Origin: an uncultured Lachnospiraceae bacterium
GTDB taxonomy: Bacteria; Bacillota; Clostridia; Lachnospirales; Lachnospiraceae
Assembly (NCBI GenBank): GCA_910588965.1
Contig: CAJUSO010000073.1
Location: forward strand, 1-13,102
Length of the DNA stretch: 13,102 bases
Reading direction: 5' to 3'
Shown here: positions 6,049 through 13,102 of the stretch, one piece after another
Layout: every line of letters begins with the position of its first letter
Position numbering within the stretch: the first letter of the stretch is position 1
The notes under the pieces: generated by a model
Told to the model about the DNA's origin: nothing
Seen by the model: only the letters and a program-made list of their open reading frames with translations
Database searches by the model: none
Program-made: the position numbers and the translations under genes

Positions 6049-8419
6049 ATCCCTGCAGGCAATGATCCATGCCGCCCTCCTCCCAAAACCGCCGCACTTC
6101 TTCCCCCGCCTGGGCCAAATCCACAACCTGGTAACTGCCCCATTCCCGCGGGAACAGGTACTGGTACTCCCTCTCCAAGAAACGCTCGTCCAGCAAGAGG
6201 ATAATCCCCCGGTCCTCTGCCGTGCGGATTACGCGCCCTGCAGCCTGCAGCACCTTATTCATGCCAGGGTAACGGAAGGCATAGTCAAAGCCTGCTCCCT
6301 CCTGCCTGTCATAGTACTGCTTTAGGATATCCCGCTCATTGCTGGTCTGTGGAAGGCCGGTGCCTACAATCACTGCGCCTATGAGGGACTCTTTCTTTAA
6401 GTCTATCCCCTCTGCAAAAATCCCGCCCATCACGCAAAACCCTACCAGGGCGCCCTTGCGTTCCTTGGAAAATTCCTCCAGGAAGGCTTCCCGCTCCTGC
6501 TCCCCCATGCCGCTTTCCTGGCAGATGCATTCGATTGCACCGGCAGGCCGGGCCAGTCCCAGAAATTTCTCTTTCACCTGTGCCATCATTTTGTAGGACG
6601 GGAAAAAGACCATATAATTCCCCCGCTTCCCTTCTATGGCCGCCTGGATATAGCCAGCGATTTTCTGGAATTCCCCTTCTGTCCTGCGGGTAAATTTGCT
6701 GCTCACGTCACGGGCAATGGCCAGGAGCTGCTGCCCCGGCGCAAACACCGTCTGGGCATAGACGGCGTAATTGCCCTCCCTGGAACTTAAGAGCTTTTTA
6801 TAATACTGGATGGGCAGCAAGGTGGCAGAGAAAAAAATTGCGCTCCTGCCCCTGTCCAGGCACTCCTGGAGGTTCTTGGCAGGATTGACGCAATAAAGCT
6901 TCAGGCGGAAACGCCCCTCTGGGGCATGCTCTGTATAAATCACATAAGACCCATCCAGCCGCTCGTGCATATTCAGGAAATGCCGGAGGTTCAGGTAAAA
7001 TTCCGTCACTTCTTTTTCCCCGGCAAGCCCCCCGTCCTCCAGGAAAAATTCCTCAAAGGCCGCGCAGAGGTTCACCAGGGAAAACACAAGGGCGTCTATC
7101 TGCTCCAAAACCTGGTAGGTCCCGCATTCCCGCTTCAGCTGCAGGAGATGCCTGTTGCAGCGGCCAAGCCCCTGGGCGCATTTCTTGCTGTGCAGTTTCA
7201 TAACCTTCTGCACTGCAAGGAAGTCTTCTTTGCAGAGGACGGCGCTGTACATCTCCCGCCCCCGCTCGACCAGGTTATGGGCTTCATCCACCAGGAACAC
7301 AGAATCCCCCTTAACCCCCTCCGCAAAAAAACGTTTCAGGTATACATTGGGGTCAAAGACGTAATTGTAATCACAGATAATGCCATCCGACCAAAGGGCT
7401 GCGTCCAGGCACATTTCAAAAGGGCATACCTGGAAGGCTTCCGCCTGGCGCAGCAAGGATTCCCTGGCAATCCTGCGCTCTTTTTGGAGCAGGCCGAAGA
7501 CTGCGTCATTGACCCTGTCGTAATGCCCCTTGGCATAGGGGCAGTGCAGGGGGTTGCAGTCCATTTCCCCGCAAAGGCAAAGTTTTTCCTTGGCCGTAAT
7601 GGTAATGGTACGCCCCAGGTAGCCTTTCTCCTGCAGCAAGCCAAAGGCCTCCTGTGCTACCGTCCTGGTAATGGTCTTTGCTGTCAGGTAGAAAATTTTA
7701 TCCGCCAGCCCTTCCCCCACTGCCTTTACCGCTGGGAAGACTGTGGTAATGGTCTTTCCTGTGCCGGTAGGCGCCTGGATAAACAGGATTTTTTCCCGTT
7801 TGATGGTACGGTACACATCAGAGGCCAGCTTCTTCTGGCCTTCACGGTAGGGAAAGGGGAACTGCAGGGCTGCGATGGAGCGGGTGCGCTCCTGCCTGGC
7901 CTGGAACTGGAAATCCGCCCATTTCCCATAAGAAGCAAGCAGGCCTTCAAACCATTCGGATATTTCGCCGAAGGCATACGCCTCCCTGAACCTACGGATT
8001 TCCTCTGTCTCCAAGCTGCAATAGGTCATCTGTACGGAAACCTCCGCCAGTCCCTGCTGGGACGCTACGATATAGGCATAACATTTTGCCTGGGCAAGGT
8101 GTACCCCTACCGGAGATTCCAACAGGGACACATCCTGGTAAACGCCTTTGATTTCGTCTACCGTCACATGGCCATCCTCCGTAATGATACCGTCTGCCCG
8201 GCCTTCTAACAGCAACGTGTACCCGCCGCAGTCCCTTTCCAGCTTCAGGGGGACCTCCGGGCGGTACGAAGGGCCCATGCCACGCTGTATCTTCCTGTGG
8301 ATGCGGCTTCCTTCTTGCATCGCTTCCTTCTGGGCAAGCCCTCCCCGCCGGTTGTCAATATCGCCGGAACGCAGCAGGAACTCCACAAGGTTCCTTACTG
8401 ATATTTTTATTTGCTCCAT
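6047..8419 (-). CDS. PD-(D/E)XK nuclease fused to XPD/Rad3-type FeS DNA helicase
   Basis: In this 790-residue protein, residues 1-130 look like a RecB/Cas4-type nuclease: His41, Asp76 (GRAD), Glu89-Ile-Lys91 (DEIKG) and the QxxxY motif at 110-114. Residues 185-790 form a superfamily 2 helicase of the DinG/XPD/Rad3 group, with Walker A APTGTGKT (216-223), DEAH (378-381), a motif V-like EGID and motif VI QAAGRVIR (725-732). Six cysteines (281, 283, 288, 293, 332, 337) lie where this group binds a 4Fe-4S cluster. Which four serve as ligands is not clear. The likely role is ATP-driven 5'-3' unwinding coupled to cleavage in DNA repair or processing, but the specific substrate is unknown. AGGAGG is 6 bases before ATG 8419. 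It is second gene of an operon, 29 bases after the esterase stop. Confidence 0.88.
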   Translation of the reverse strand: MEQIKISVRNLVEFLLRSGDIDNRRGGLAQKEAMQEGSRIHRKIQRGMGPSYRPEVPLKLERDCGGYTLLLEGRADGIITEDGHVTVDEIKGVYQDVSLLESPVGVHLAQAKCYAYIVASQQGLAEVSVQMTYCSLETEEIRRFREAYAFGEISEWFEGLLASYGKWADFQFQARQERTRSIAALQFPFPYREGQKKLASDVYRTIKREKILFIQAPTGTGKTITTVFPAVKAVGEGLADKIFYLTAKTITRTVAQEAFGLLQEKGYLGRTITITAKEKLCLCGEMDCNPLHCPYAKGHYDRVNDAVFGLLQKERRIARESLLRQAEAFQVCPFEMCLDAALWSDGIICDYNYVFDPNVYLKRFFAEGVKGDSVFLVDEAHNLVERGREMYSAVLCKEDFLAVQKVMKLHSKKCAQGLGRCNRHLLQLKRECGTYQVLEQIDALVFSLVNLCAAFEEFFLEDGGLAGEKEVTEFYLNLRHFLNMHERLDGSYVIYTEHAPEGRFRLKLYCVNPAKNLQECLDRGRSAIFFSATLLPIQYYKKLLSSREGNYAVYAQTVFAPGQQLLAIARDVSSKFTRRTEGEFQKIAGYIQAAIEGKRGNYMVFFPSYKMMAQVKEKFLGLARPAGAIECICQESGMGEQEREAFLEEFSKERKGALVGFCVMGGIFAEGIDLKKESLIGAVIVGTGLPQTSNERDILKQYYDRQEGAGFDYAFRYPGMNKVLQAAGRVIRTAEDRGIILLLDERFLEREYQYLFPREWGSYQVVDLAQAGEEVRRFWEEGGMDHCLQG

Positions 8420-8448
8420 GCCACGCCTCCTACCTCCATCCCAGGGTG

Positions 8449-9087
8449 CTATCTTAACCCGGCAATTACTTTATGCAGCTCTTCTGCCAATCTTTTATGC
8501 GCCTGGGGCGCCAAGTGCAGTGAATCCTCTTCTGAAGCCTTGATATACGCTGCAGCGTTAAAAAAAATGCAGCCATGTTCCTTAGCCACCCTGCTGTACC
8601 ATTTCGGGAACGCTCTTGACCGCCCTACTGCATTTTCAAGGAACGCACCATAAAAACCGGAGGAACCGATCCCCTCCCCAATCTCTGGCGGGGACACCAG
8701 GATAATGTCCGGCTCAAACCCCTGTTTTTCCCTGGTGAAAGACTGTATCACCTCAACAAGGACTGCCACGCCGTCTGCTATCCGCCTTGGGCTGGCATGG
8801 AATGTTTCCTTTAAATCATTGCTGCCAAGCATTAGTATCACAATATCCACAGGCTTATGCGAATTTAGGCAAGGGCGTAAATACCCAAGCCCATTCTTCC
8901 ACCCTTCCAACGGATCGTCAAAAACAGATGTCCTTCCATTGCAGCCTTCCTCTACCACCCGGTAGCCTTTCCCAAGCAAAGCCTGCAGCCTTCCCGTCCA
9001 GCGGACATCCTCTGGGTATCGGAGCCCGTTAGACGGATTGTAGCCATACGTGTTCGAATCGCCATAACATAATACCGTTTTCATCAT
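8449..9087 (-). CDS. SGNH/GDSL-family esterase or acyltransferase (MsAcT-like)
   Basis: This 212-residue protein shows all SGNH blocks: GDSN with nucleophile Ser11, the Gly of block II in NGRTS, GSND (88-91), and the C-terminal Asp188-Ser-Leu-His191 catalytic pair. Several segments (DVRWTGRLQ, EEGCNGRTSVFDDP, LGSNDLKETF) closely resemble, from memory, the Mycobacterium smegmatis acyltransferase/perhydrolase MsAcT and related arylesterases. The family hydrolyses or transfers acyl groups; the native substrate is unknown. No signal peptide is present, so it is cytoplasmic. Two ATGs are adjacent (9087 and 9084). AAAGGG is spaced 3 bases from the first and 6 from the second, so the second may be used. 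It is first in an operon with the nuclease-helicase gene. Confidence 0.88.
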   Translation of the reverse strand: MMKTVLCYGDSNTYGYNPSNGLRYPEDVRWTGRLQALLGKGYRVVEEGCNGRTSVFDDPLEGWKNGLGYLRPCLNSHKPVDIVILMLGSNDLKETFHASPRRIADGVAVLVEVIQSFTREKQGFEPDIILVSPPEIGEGIGSSGFYGAFLENAVGRSRAFPKWYSRVAKEHGCIFFNAAAYIKASEEDSLHLAPQAHKRLAEELHKVIAGLR

Positions 9088-9124
9088 TTACCCTTTCATG
9101 GACTGCCCCAACGGATTTTCCTTA

Positions 9125-9153
9125 ATTCTAACAACCGCGGCGAAAGAAGTCAA
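9125..9153 (-). promoter_or_regulatory. Promoter of the esterase-helicase operon
   Basis: On the minus strand TTGACT (9148-9153), 17 bases and TAGAAT (9125-9130) form a strong sigma-A promoter, each hexamer 5 of 6. The start would be near 9118, about 31 bases before the ATG. It lies just downstream of the duplicated blaR1 tail. I see no terminator between blaR1 and this promoter. Confidence 0.8.
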
Positions 9154-9170
9154 TAGGTTTGCTGCAAGCT

Positions 9171-9280
9171 GATATCCAATGCCGTTTTGGGGACAACGCT
9201 TCTATCCATGCCTGCCCAGCTACTTCAATTGCCGGATGATATCCAATGCCATTTTGGGGACAACGTTTGTATCCATGCCT
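9171..9280. repeat. Direct repeat: duplicated 3' end of blaR1
   Basis: Bases 9238-9280, inside the blaR1 coding sequence, recur at 9171-9213, after its stop codon, with 40 of 43 bases identical and a period of 67 bases. Read on the minus strand, the outer copy still encodes MDRSVVPKTALDI, against MDTNVVPKMALDI in the gene, and then runs into a stop in TTGACT at the next promoter. It is a remnant of a tandem partial duplication of the gene end, or of an older C-terminus replaced by recombination. Confidence 0.9.
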
Positions 9281-12132
9281 TCCGGCACATCTGCCGTAAG
9301 GGCAAACCTGTAATCTTTATACTCCCAGCTGACCAGCATCTGCGCTTCGGCATGCTGGGCCTTTACTTCTACAAATCCCCCATGAGCATCCGCCCCTCCC
9401 CAGGTTTCTTCTTTTGAGGGGTCATATTCTATGTTAGGCAGTTCCAGTTCCCCGCCCTTTGTCGCCAAAAAGGTACATTGCCCTCCCAGGATATCATTAT
9501 AAAATTGGATTGCCAGATGGCCCTCTCCTGACGGGATGGCCTTCCTGTCCGAAATCCAGCCTACATTTCCCATAATCTGGATGGGGATGCCGATTTTTAG
9601 GATGGAAAGGGGCAGTTCATCCTCTGGCTCTATTGCCCGCTCTCCCCAATTACCCACTTCTGCCTTTAGGGCGTCGTACCATTCCTGCCCGATAGCCGCT
9701 TCTGAAGCCTTTAGGGGAAATTCCCACCTATCTCCCAAAAGCGCCTCGCAGGCACGTGCCATAATATGGCCCTTAAGCCCGGTCTGTCCGCCCTGATGGA
9801 AGCGTTTCAGGCAGTATTTTAAGGTGTCCTCCCCAAAATAGCCCAACTTCCGGTACTCTATGCTGTGGGCATCTATATAGTCTTGGGGGTTGGAAGAAAG
9901 ATTGTTCCGAGAACCGGAACCGCAGATGGTGTCCAGCAAATGCCCTACCATAGGCTCCGTATCCAATTCGGCGGATGCGATAGCCTGGGCATAGCATTCC
10001 CGGATTTGCCCATCCACAAATTTCTGGCTGTCCAGCCCGTCTTCTGCAATGGATGGTGGGAATTTTTCCCGGATATCCGGCACAAAGCCGCTGCCTTCTG
10101 ACGGAACCCAGTATTCCTCCAAGGTATGCCCGCCATCTGGATCCAGCGTAAAGGACAGGGCAACCGGGGTATAGGAACCGCTGGTTTCCTCTATCCCTGT
10201 CTCAGAAAACTTATATTCTGCATAATAAGCCCAACCATAATAGGTAACCCTAGTCCCTGTGCTTCCTGCAGCGGAAGGATCCGGCTCTTCCCCTAGGTTT
10301 ACAAAACTGCAGCAGGCCACATCGTATTCTTCTGTCCCTTCATAAACACCCCCATTGTGTTCCATGATGGCCTCCCAGATTGCCGCATAGGCCTCCTGGC
10401 TAACCTGCGGCGTCCTGTCCAGGGAACTGCTTTCCTGTCCCTCTATCTTAGTAATCTGGTAAACCTCCCCTAACTGTGCCGGGTAAGATTCCATAATCTC
10501 CCCATTGTACGTTATCTCTACGGTATCGCCAGCCTTTAAGCCTGAAGGAAACCCTGCCTCCCCGAAAGGGATACGGATCCGGTCTGCAGACGCCAATTCT
10601 TGGGAGCCTTCCACTGGCTCTACCTGCATCCCGCCCTCTTCCATTTCTATGATTTTTGCCTGGAACTTGGCCATAGCATCATCCCCGGCCTCCCCAAGGA
10701 ACCCCTGGGGAAGCCTTGCGTTCCCTTCCCCATAGTCCTGTGCCCAGGAAGAAAGCCATTCATAGCCTGCATCATAATAATCACCGTCTATATACAGATA
10801 GGTATTCCCTAAATTCCCCACTTGATGCTCTGTCCCATCTTTCATGGTAAGGTAGAAAGAAATGCTGCCCCCTTCCATCTCCTCATGGCTTTGGAGGTAT
10901 TTCCCTCTACCCTGGCGGATCAGGCTTAGGATGCCTTCAAATTCCCCTGGGGAAAAGCGCCGGTATTGTTTTTCCGCCTCTTGGGGCATAACCACCAACT
11001 CTATAGATTCTACCTCTTCCAAGGACAGGTTTTGTGCCCATTCCATCGTTTGGGGGACGGAAACTGGGTTTGTGGCCAGACAGGCAGCCCCGGCCAGGCA
11101 GGCAACGGCCGCCACAATGCCGATGGCAGCGGCAGGCTTTTTGTAGTTCATAACATTCTTAATGCGCTTTTCTGCATTCCCCTCCCCAAAAGCCAATGGG
11201 CTGCCTGTAACCCTTCTTTTCCCAAGGGTAAGATGCAAGAGGGAATCGGCATATTCCGCCCGGATATCTCCGTCCATCCCCCGCATGACGGCTTCATCGC
11301 AGCTCATTTCCATATCCTTCATGGCCAACAAAAAGGCGAGCCACACCAAAGGGTTAAACCAGTGCAGGCACAGGGCGAAAAAGGCCAAAGGCTTCATCAG
11401 GTAGTCCCGCCTGCGGATGTGGTACTGCTCATGGAGGATGATATACTCCCGCTCACTTTCCTGGATGGAAGAAGGCAGGTAAATCTTAGGACGGAAAAGG
11501 CCCAGCACAAACGGGGATGGGATACCATCCGCCAGGTAAAGCCTGTCCCCAAGCGGCATCGAGCAGGATACCTGGCGGCGCAGGCGCAGCGCTGACCACA
11601 TGCTGTAAATCCCCAAAACCCCTATGCCAGACAGCCAGATAGAAGACAGCAAGGGAAGCCAATCTGGGGAAAGCCCGCCAGGCAGCGCCCCTGTGCCTGC
11701 CGCTCCCTGGCCTCCTGTACCGTTCTCATCCATAGGCGAAGGAACGGATAAGCTGCTGCTTTGCACACCGCCCGTCCCTTCCCCCGCCTCGGTATGGGGC
11801 TTTTCTTGCGCGGAAGAGGGCGTAAAAGGGGCATCCTCCAGGTAGGGGCTATCCCCTGCAGGCCGGCCAGTAAGCACAGCTTCCTGAAAAAACGCATATT
11901 CCATCTCGCCGCTGCCATTTGCCGTTACGCCTGCCAGGCCCAGCAGGGAAATCCCAGAATTTATAGATACCGGGCACAGCAGACGGAACAGCACTACCCC
12001 CCAGAGCAGGTAGGAAAACTGCTTGGGCGCCTTGCGCAGGAGAAAGCGCAGGGCCAATACCGCTACAATGGCTAGGCTTGCCGTAAGGCTCATATTCAGC
12101 ACCTTGGAAAGGATCCCATATACTATATTCAT
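9220..12132 (-). CDS. blaR1: BlaR1/MecR1-type M56 metallopeptidase sensor with large C-terminal region
   Basis: This is a 970-residue membrane protein. Hydrophobic segments lie near 10-31, 40-66, 158-178, 245-270 and 333-353. A low-complexity Ser/Gly/Pro-rich loop (about 75-155) precedes TM3. The cytoplasmic zinc site is HEQYH (234-238), with the downstream ExxCDEAV motif (275-282). In BlaR1 proteins a signal sensed outside activates this protease, which inactivates BlaI. The C-terminal half has no penicillin-binding SxxK domain that I recognise. Instead it looks like several clostridial BlaR1-associated domains in series: about 365-465 (DUF5301-like), 485-565 (a small beta domain with GDTVEITYNG), 575-800, and 845-970 (DUF4367-like). 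These domain names are from memory. The start codon overlaps the blaI stop (ATGA), with a GGGGGAGG ribosome site. No beta-lactamase gene is nearby. Confidence 0.85.
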   Translation of the reverse strand: MNIVYGILSKVLNMSLTASLAIVAVLALRFLLRKAPKQFSYLLWGVVLFRLLCPVSINSGISLLGLAGVTANGSGEMEYAFFQEAVLTGRPAGDSPYLEDAPFTPSSAQEKPHTEAGEGTGGVQSSSLSVPSPMDENGTGGQGAAGTGALPGGLSPDWLPLLSSIWLSGIGVLGIYSMWSALRLRRQVSCSMPLGDRLYLADGIPSPFVLGLFRPKIYLPSSIQESEREYIILHEQYHIRRRDYLMKPLAFFALCLHWFNPLVWLAFLLAMKDMEMSCDEAVMRGMDGDIRAEYADSLLHLTLGKRRVTGSPLAFGEGNAEKRIKNVMNYKKPAAAIGIVAAVACLAGAACLATNPVSVPQTMEWAQNLSLEEVESIELVVMPQEAEKQYRRFSPGEFEGILSLIRQGRGKYLQSHEEMEGGSISFYLTMKDGTEHQVGNLGNTYLYIDGDYYDAGYEWLSSWAQDYGEGNARLPQGFLGEAGDDAMAKFQAKIIEMEEGGMQVEPVEGSQELASADRIRIPFGEAGFPSGLKAGDTVEITYNGEIMESYPAQLGEVYQITKIEGQESSSLDRTPQVSQEAYAAIWEAIMEHNGGVYEGTEEYDVACCSFVNLGEEPDPSAAGSTGTRVTYYGWAYYAEYKFSETGIEETSGSYTPVALSFTLDPDGGHTLEEYWVPSEGSGFVPDIREKFPPSIAEDGLDSQKFVDGQIRECYAQAIASAELDTEPMVGHLLDTICGSGSRNNLSSNPQDYIDAHSIEYRKLGYFGEDTLKYCLKRFHQGGQTGLKGHIMARACEALLGDRWEFPLKASEAAIGQEWYDALKAEVGNWGERAIEPEDELPLSILKIGIPIQIMGNVGWISDRKAIPSGEGHLAIQFYNDILGGQCTFLATKGGELELPNIEYDPSKEETWGGADAHGGFVEVKAQHAEAQMLVSWEYKDYRFALTADVPEGMDTNVVPKMALDIIRQLK

Positions 12133-12497
12133 TGCGCCTCCCCCCTTCCCTGGCTGATAATCTCTTTCAGTTCCTGGATTTCTTCTTCCGACAGCTTCTT
12201 CCTGGCTGTAAATGCGGCCACAAAAGCTGGCAGCGACCCATGAAAGGCTTCTTCCACAAAATGCTCCCCGCGCATGCCATAAAATTCCTGCCTGCTGATC
12301 CGGGAAGAAACAATCCCGCCATCGTTCTGGAAAATCCCTTTCTCACATAGCTTGCGCAGCACATTATAAGTGGTGGGGCGCTTCCAGTCCAGCTCCCCCG
12401 CACAGATCTTTGCCAATTCCCTGGAATGGATAGGCTCATGCTGCCAGATCAAATCTGCAAAACGGGCTTCTACAACCCCTAAATGTGTGTCTACCAT
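12129..12497 (-). CDS. blaI: BlaI/MecI/CopY-family repressor
   Basis: This 122-residue protein has an N-terminal winged helix (residues about 5-75, including the family's typical TTYNVLRKLCEKGIF recognition region) and a C-terminal dimerisation helix region (about 80-118, KLSEEEIQELKEII). BlaI dimers repress their own operon and are cleaved after the membrane sensor BlaR1 is activated. AAGGAGG lies 7 bases before ATG 12497. The stop overlaps the blaR1 start by 4 bases, so synthesis of the two is coupled. The promoter just upstream has a dyad on its -10, as expected for autoregulation. Other targets are not visible in the window. Confidence 0.93.
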   Translation of the reverse strand: MVDTHLGVVEARFADLIWQHEPIHSRELAKICAGELDWKRPTTYNVLRKLCEKGIFQNDGGIVSSRISRQEFYGMRGEHFVEEAFHGSLPAFVAAFTARKKLSEEEIQELKEIISQGRGEAQ

Positions 12498-12523
12498 CGT
12501 ACCGCCTCCTTGTTCATTGTTAA

Positions 12524-12564
12524 TAAACTACTTTTAGTTTACTCTGGATGAACTGAACTGTCAA
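12524..12564 (-). promoter_or_regulatory. blaI-blaR1 promoter with overlapping operator
   Basis: On the minus strand TTGACA (12559-12564), a 17-base spacer and TAAACT (12536-12541) form the promoter. The operator is the perfect inverted repeat TAAACTA-CTTT-TAGTTTA (12524-12541), which covers the -10 and the predicted start near 12529. Seven-base arms with an ACTA/TAGT core suit a BlaI-family dimer. The leader to the ATG is about 32 bases. Confidence 0.8.
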
Positions 12565-12929
12565 GTACTTTTCGGATCTTTCCAACGTTCGTTGGTCTTT
12601 CGCCTTATCCCAAGCCGCAGTAGCTTGCACCTTATCTAACTGTCCCTGTCTTTTCAGCCCCTCGCGGCTTATACTGTTTTCTGCTTTTTGGAAACATTGG
12701 AATTACGTTCCTTTGCTGGGAAATCCTCTCATCGGTTTGTCCCGGTAATCTCCGATTCGGGTGTTTTCACAGTGGGATGCCCTGCATTGGGCCATTCCAT
12801 TCCGTGCTGAAAAAAGAGGAACTTACATAAGCAGCATCAGCTTCCTCATCCTTGACGGTGCAGTCAAAATGGCAGACCGTGTTGTCGGTGAGATAATGGG
12901 CTTATCATTTGTGAATATTTCTGTGCGTA
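12565..12929. other. Gene-free stretch with a small palindrome and possible decayed coding sequence
   Basis: No intact gene is supported here. CCAACG-TT-CGTTGG (12582-12595) is a short hairpin-forming repeat. On the minus strand, an open frame without a start (about 12776-12908) reads AHYLTDNTVCHFDCTVKDEE onwards and ends at a TGA. Another frame (about 12522-12690) is open for 56 codons and includes SREGLKRQGQLDKVQATAAW. Both have protein-like composition and may be pieces of a frameshifted, decayed gene, but I cannot name a family. A 61-codon plus-strand frame at 12761-12946 lacks a ribosome site and is probably its antisense shadow. Confidence 0.3.
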
Positions 12930-12958
12930 TTGACTTCATAGTATGAAATGATTATAAT
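12930..12958 (+). promoter_or_regulatory. Promoter and candidate operator of the Phd/YefM-type gene
   Basis: TTGACT (12930-12935), a 17-base spacer and a perfect TATAAT (12953-12958) give a strong sigma-A promoter. The odd palindrome TTCATA-G-TATGAA (12935-12947) fills most of the spacer. Phd/YefM antitoxins typically repress their own promoter by binding such short palindromes, so this is a candidate autoregulatory site. Confidence 0.75.
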
Positions 12959-13002
12959 ATGAGTAGAATACTGCTATCTAATAAACACAAGGAGGTTTTG
13001 TT

Positions 13003-13102
13003 ATGAATATTCGCCCATCCGCAGCAATCCGCCAGAATTACAACGAAATTGCCGATATGTGCAGAAAGACCGCAGAGCCGATTTTCCTTACCAAGAACGG
13101 CG
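13003..13102 (+). CDS. Phd/YefM-family antitoxin, partial (cut by window end)
   Basis: An open frame begins at ATG 13003 with GGAGG (12991-12995) 7 bases upstream, and runs to the window edge, giving 33 codons. The N-terminus (MNIRPSAAIRQNYNEIADMC, then AEPIFLTKNG) matches the pattern of Phd/YefM antitoxins: a first strand, the helix 'S..R.N...I', and the 'P..ITKNG' strand. These bind DNA and neutralise a RelE/YoeB- or Doc-type toxin encoded just downstream. That partner would lie outside the window. Confidence 0.75.
   Translation, partial: MNIRPSAAIRQNYNEIADMCRKTAEPIFLTKNG

Noticed and set aside
6926..8209. 427-codon open frame on the plus strand
   Set aside because: It lies wholly antisense to the nuclease-helicase gene, which has clear motifs and a good ribosome site. 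It has none of these.
10966..11595. 209-codon plus-strand frame
   Set aside because: Antisense to the BlaR1 membrane and peptidase region.
1..13102. CRISPR array, tRNA, rRNA, transposase or complete inverted-repeat-bounded element
   Set aside because: None seen. The only notable direct repeat is the two-copy blaR1 tail, and the Cas4-like domain is part of a helicase fusion with no array nearby.

Overview
The window looks like chromosomal DNA from an anaerobic, gut-type Firmicute, most likely a Lachnospiraceae/Clostridia member. The clues are AGGAGG-type ribosome binding sites, consensus sigma-A promoters, a fused FeoA-FeoB ferrous iron transporter, a clostridial BlaI/BlaR1 pair with a long extracytoplasmic tail, and an SPFH protein paired with an Arc-like protein. 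No rRNA, tRNA, CRISPR array or intact insertion sequence was found. The taxonomic placement is inferred from gene content only.

Layout. Bases 1-297 hold no convincing gene but carry a candidate promoter pointing left out of the window. A feoAB fusion gene (298-2649, minus) is transcribed divergently from a two-gene operon (2823-4018, plus) for a membrane SPFH/band-7 protein and a 67-residue ribbon-helix-helix protein. The shared intergenic region has three inverted repeats, one of them lying on the -10 and spacer of the SPFH promoter. A compound hairpin ends that operon. Next, reading right, come a LysR-type regulator with a fully consensus promoter, a glyoxalase I-like VOC enzyme, and a 78-residue HPr-like protein that appears to lack the phosphocarrier histidine loop. 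A strong terminator at 6004-6048 closes this block. Its T-run overlaps the stop codon of the convergent gene.

From 6047 to 12497 everything is on the minus strand. blaI and blaR1 overlap by 4 bases and are expressed from a promoter whose -10 is covered by an inverted-repeat operator (12524-12541). BlaR1 is very long (970 residues), and no beta-lactamase is next to it. Its last ~43 coding bases are repeated, with 3 mismatches, just beyond its stop codon, next to the promoter of the following operon. That operon encodes an SGNH/GDSL esterase resembling the MsAcT acyltransferase family and a 790-residue fusion of a RecB/Cas4-like nuclease domain with an XPD/Rad3-type iron-sulfur helicase.

The right end (12498-13002) is a 505-base stretch without an intact gene. 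It contains the blaI control region, a small palindrome, possible decayed coding sequence on the minus strand, and a near-consensus promoter for a Phd/YefM-type antitoxin gene cut off by the window edge.

No single locus clearly forms a new defence or metabolic system. The best leads are the HPr-like protein without its histidine loop, the SPFH-RHH pair with its promoter dyad, the nuclease-helicase fusion operon, and the duplicated tail of the oversized BlaR1.
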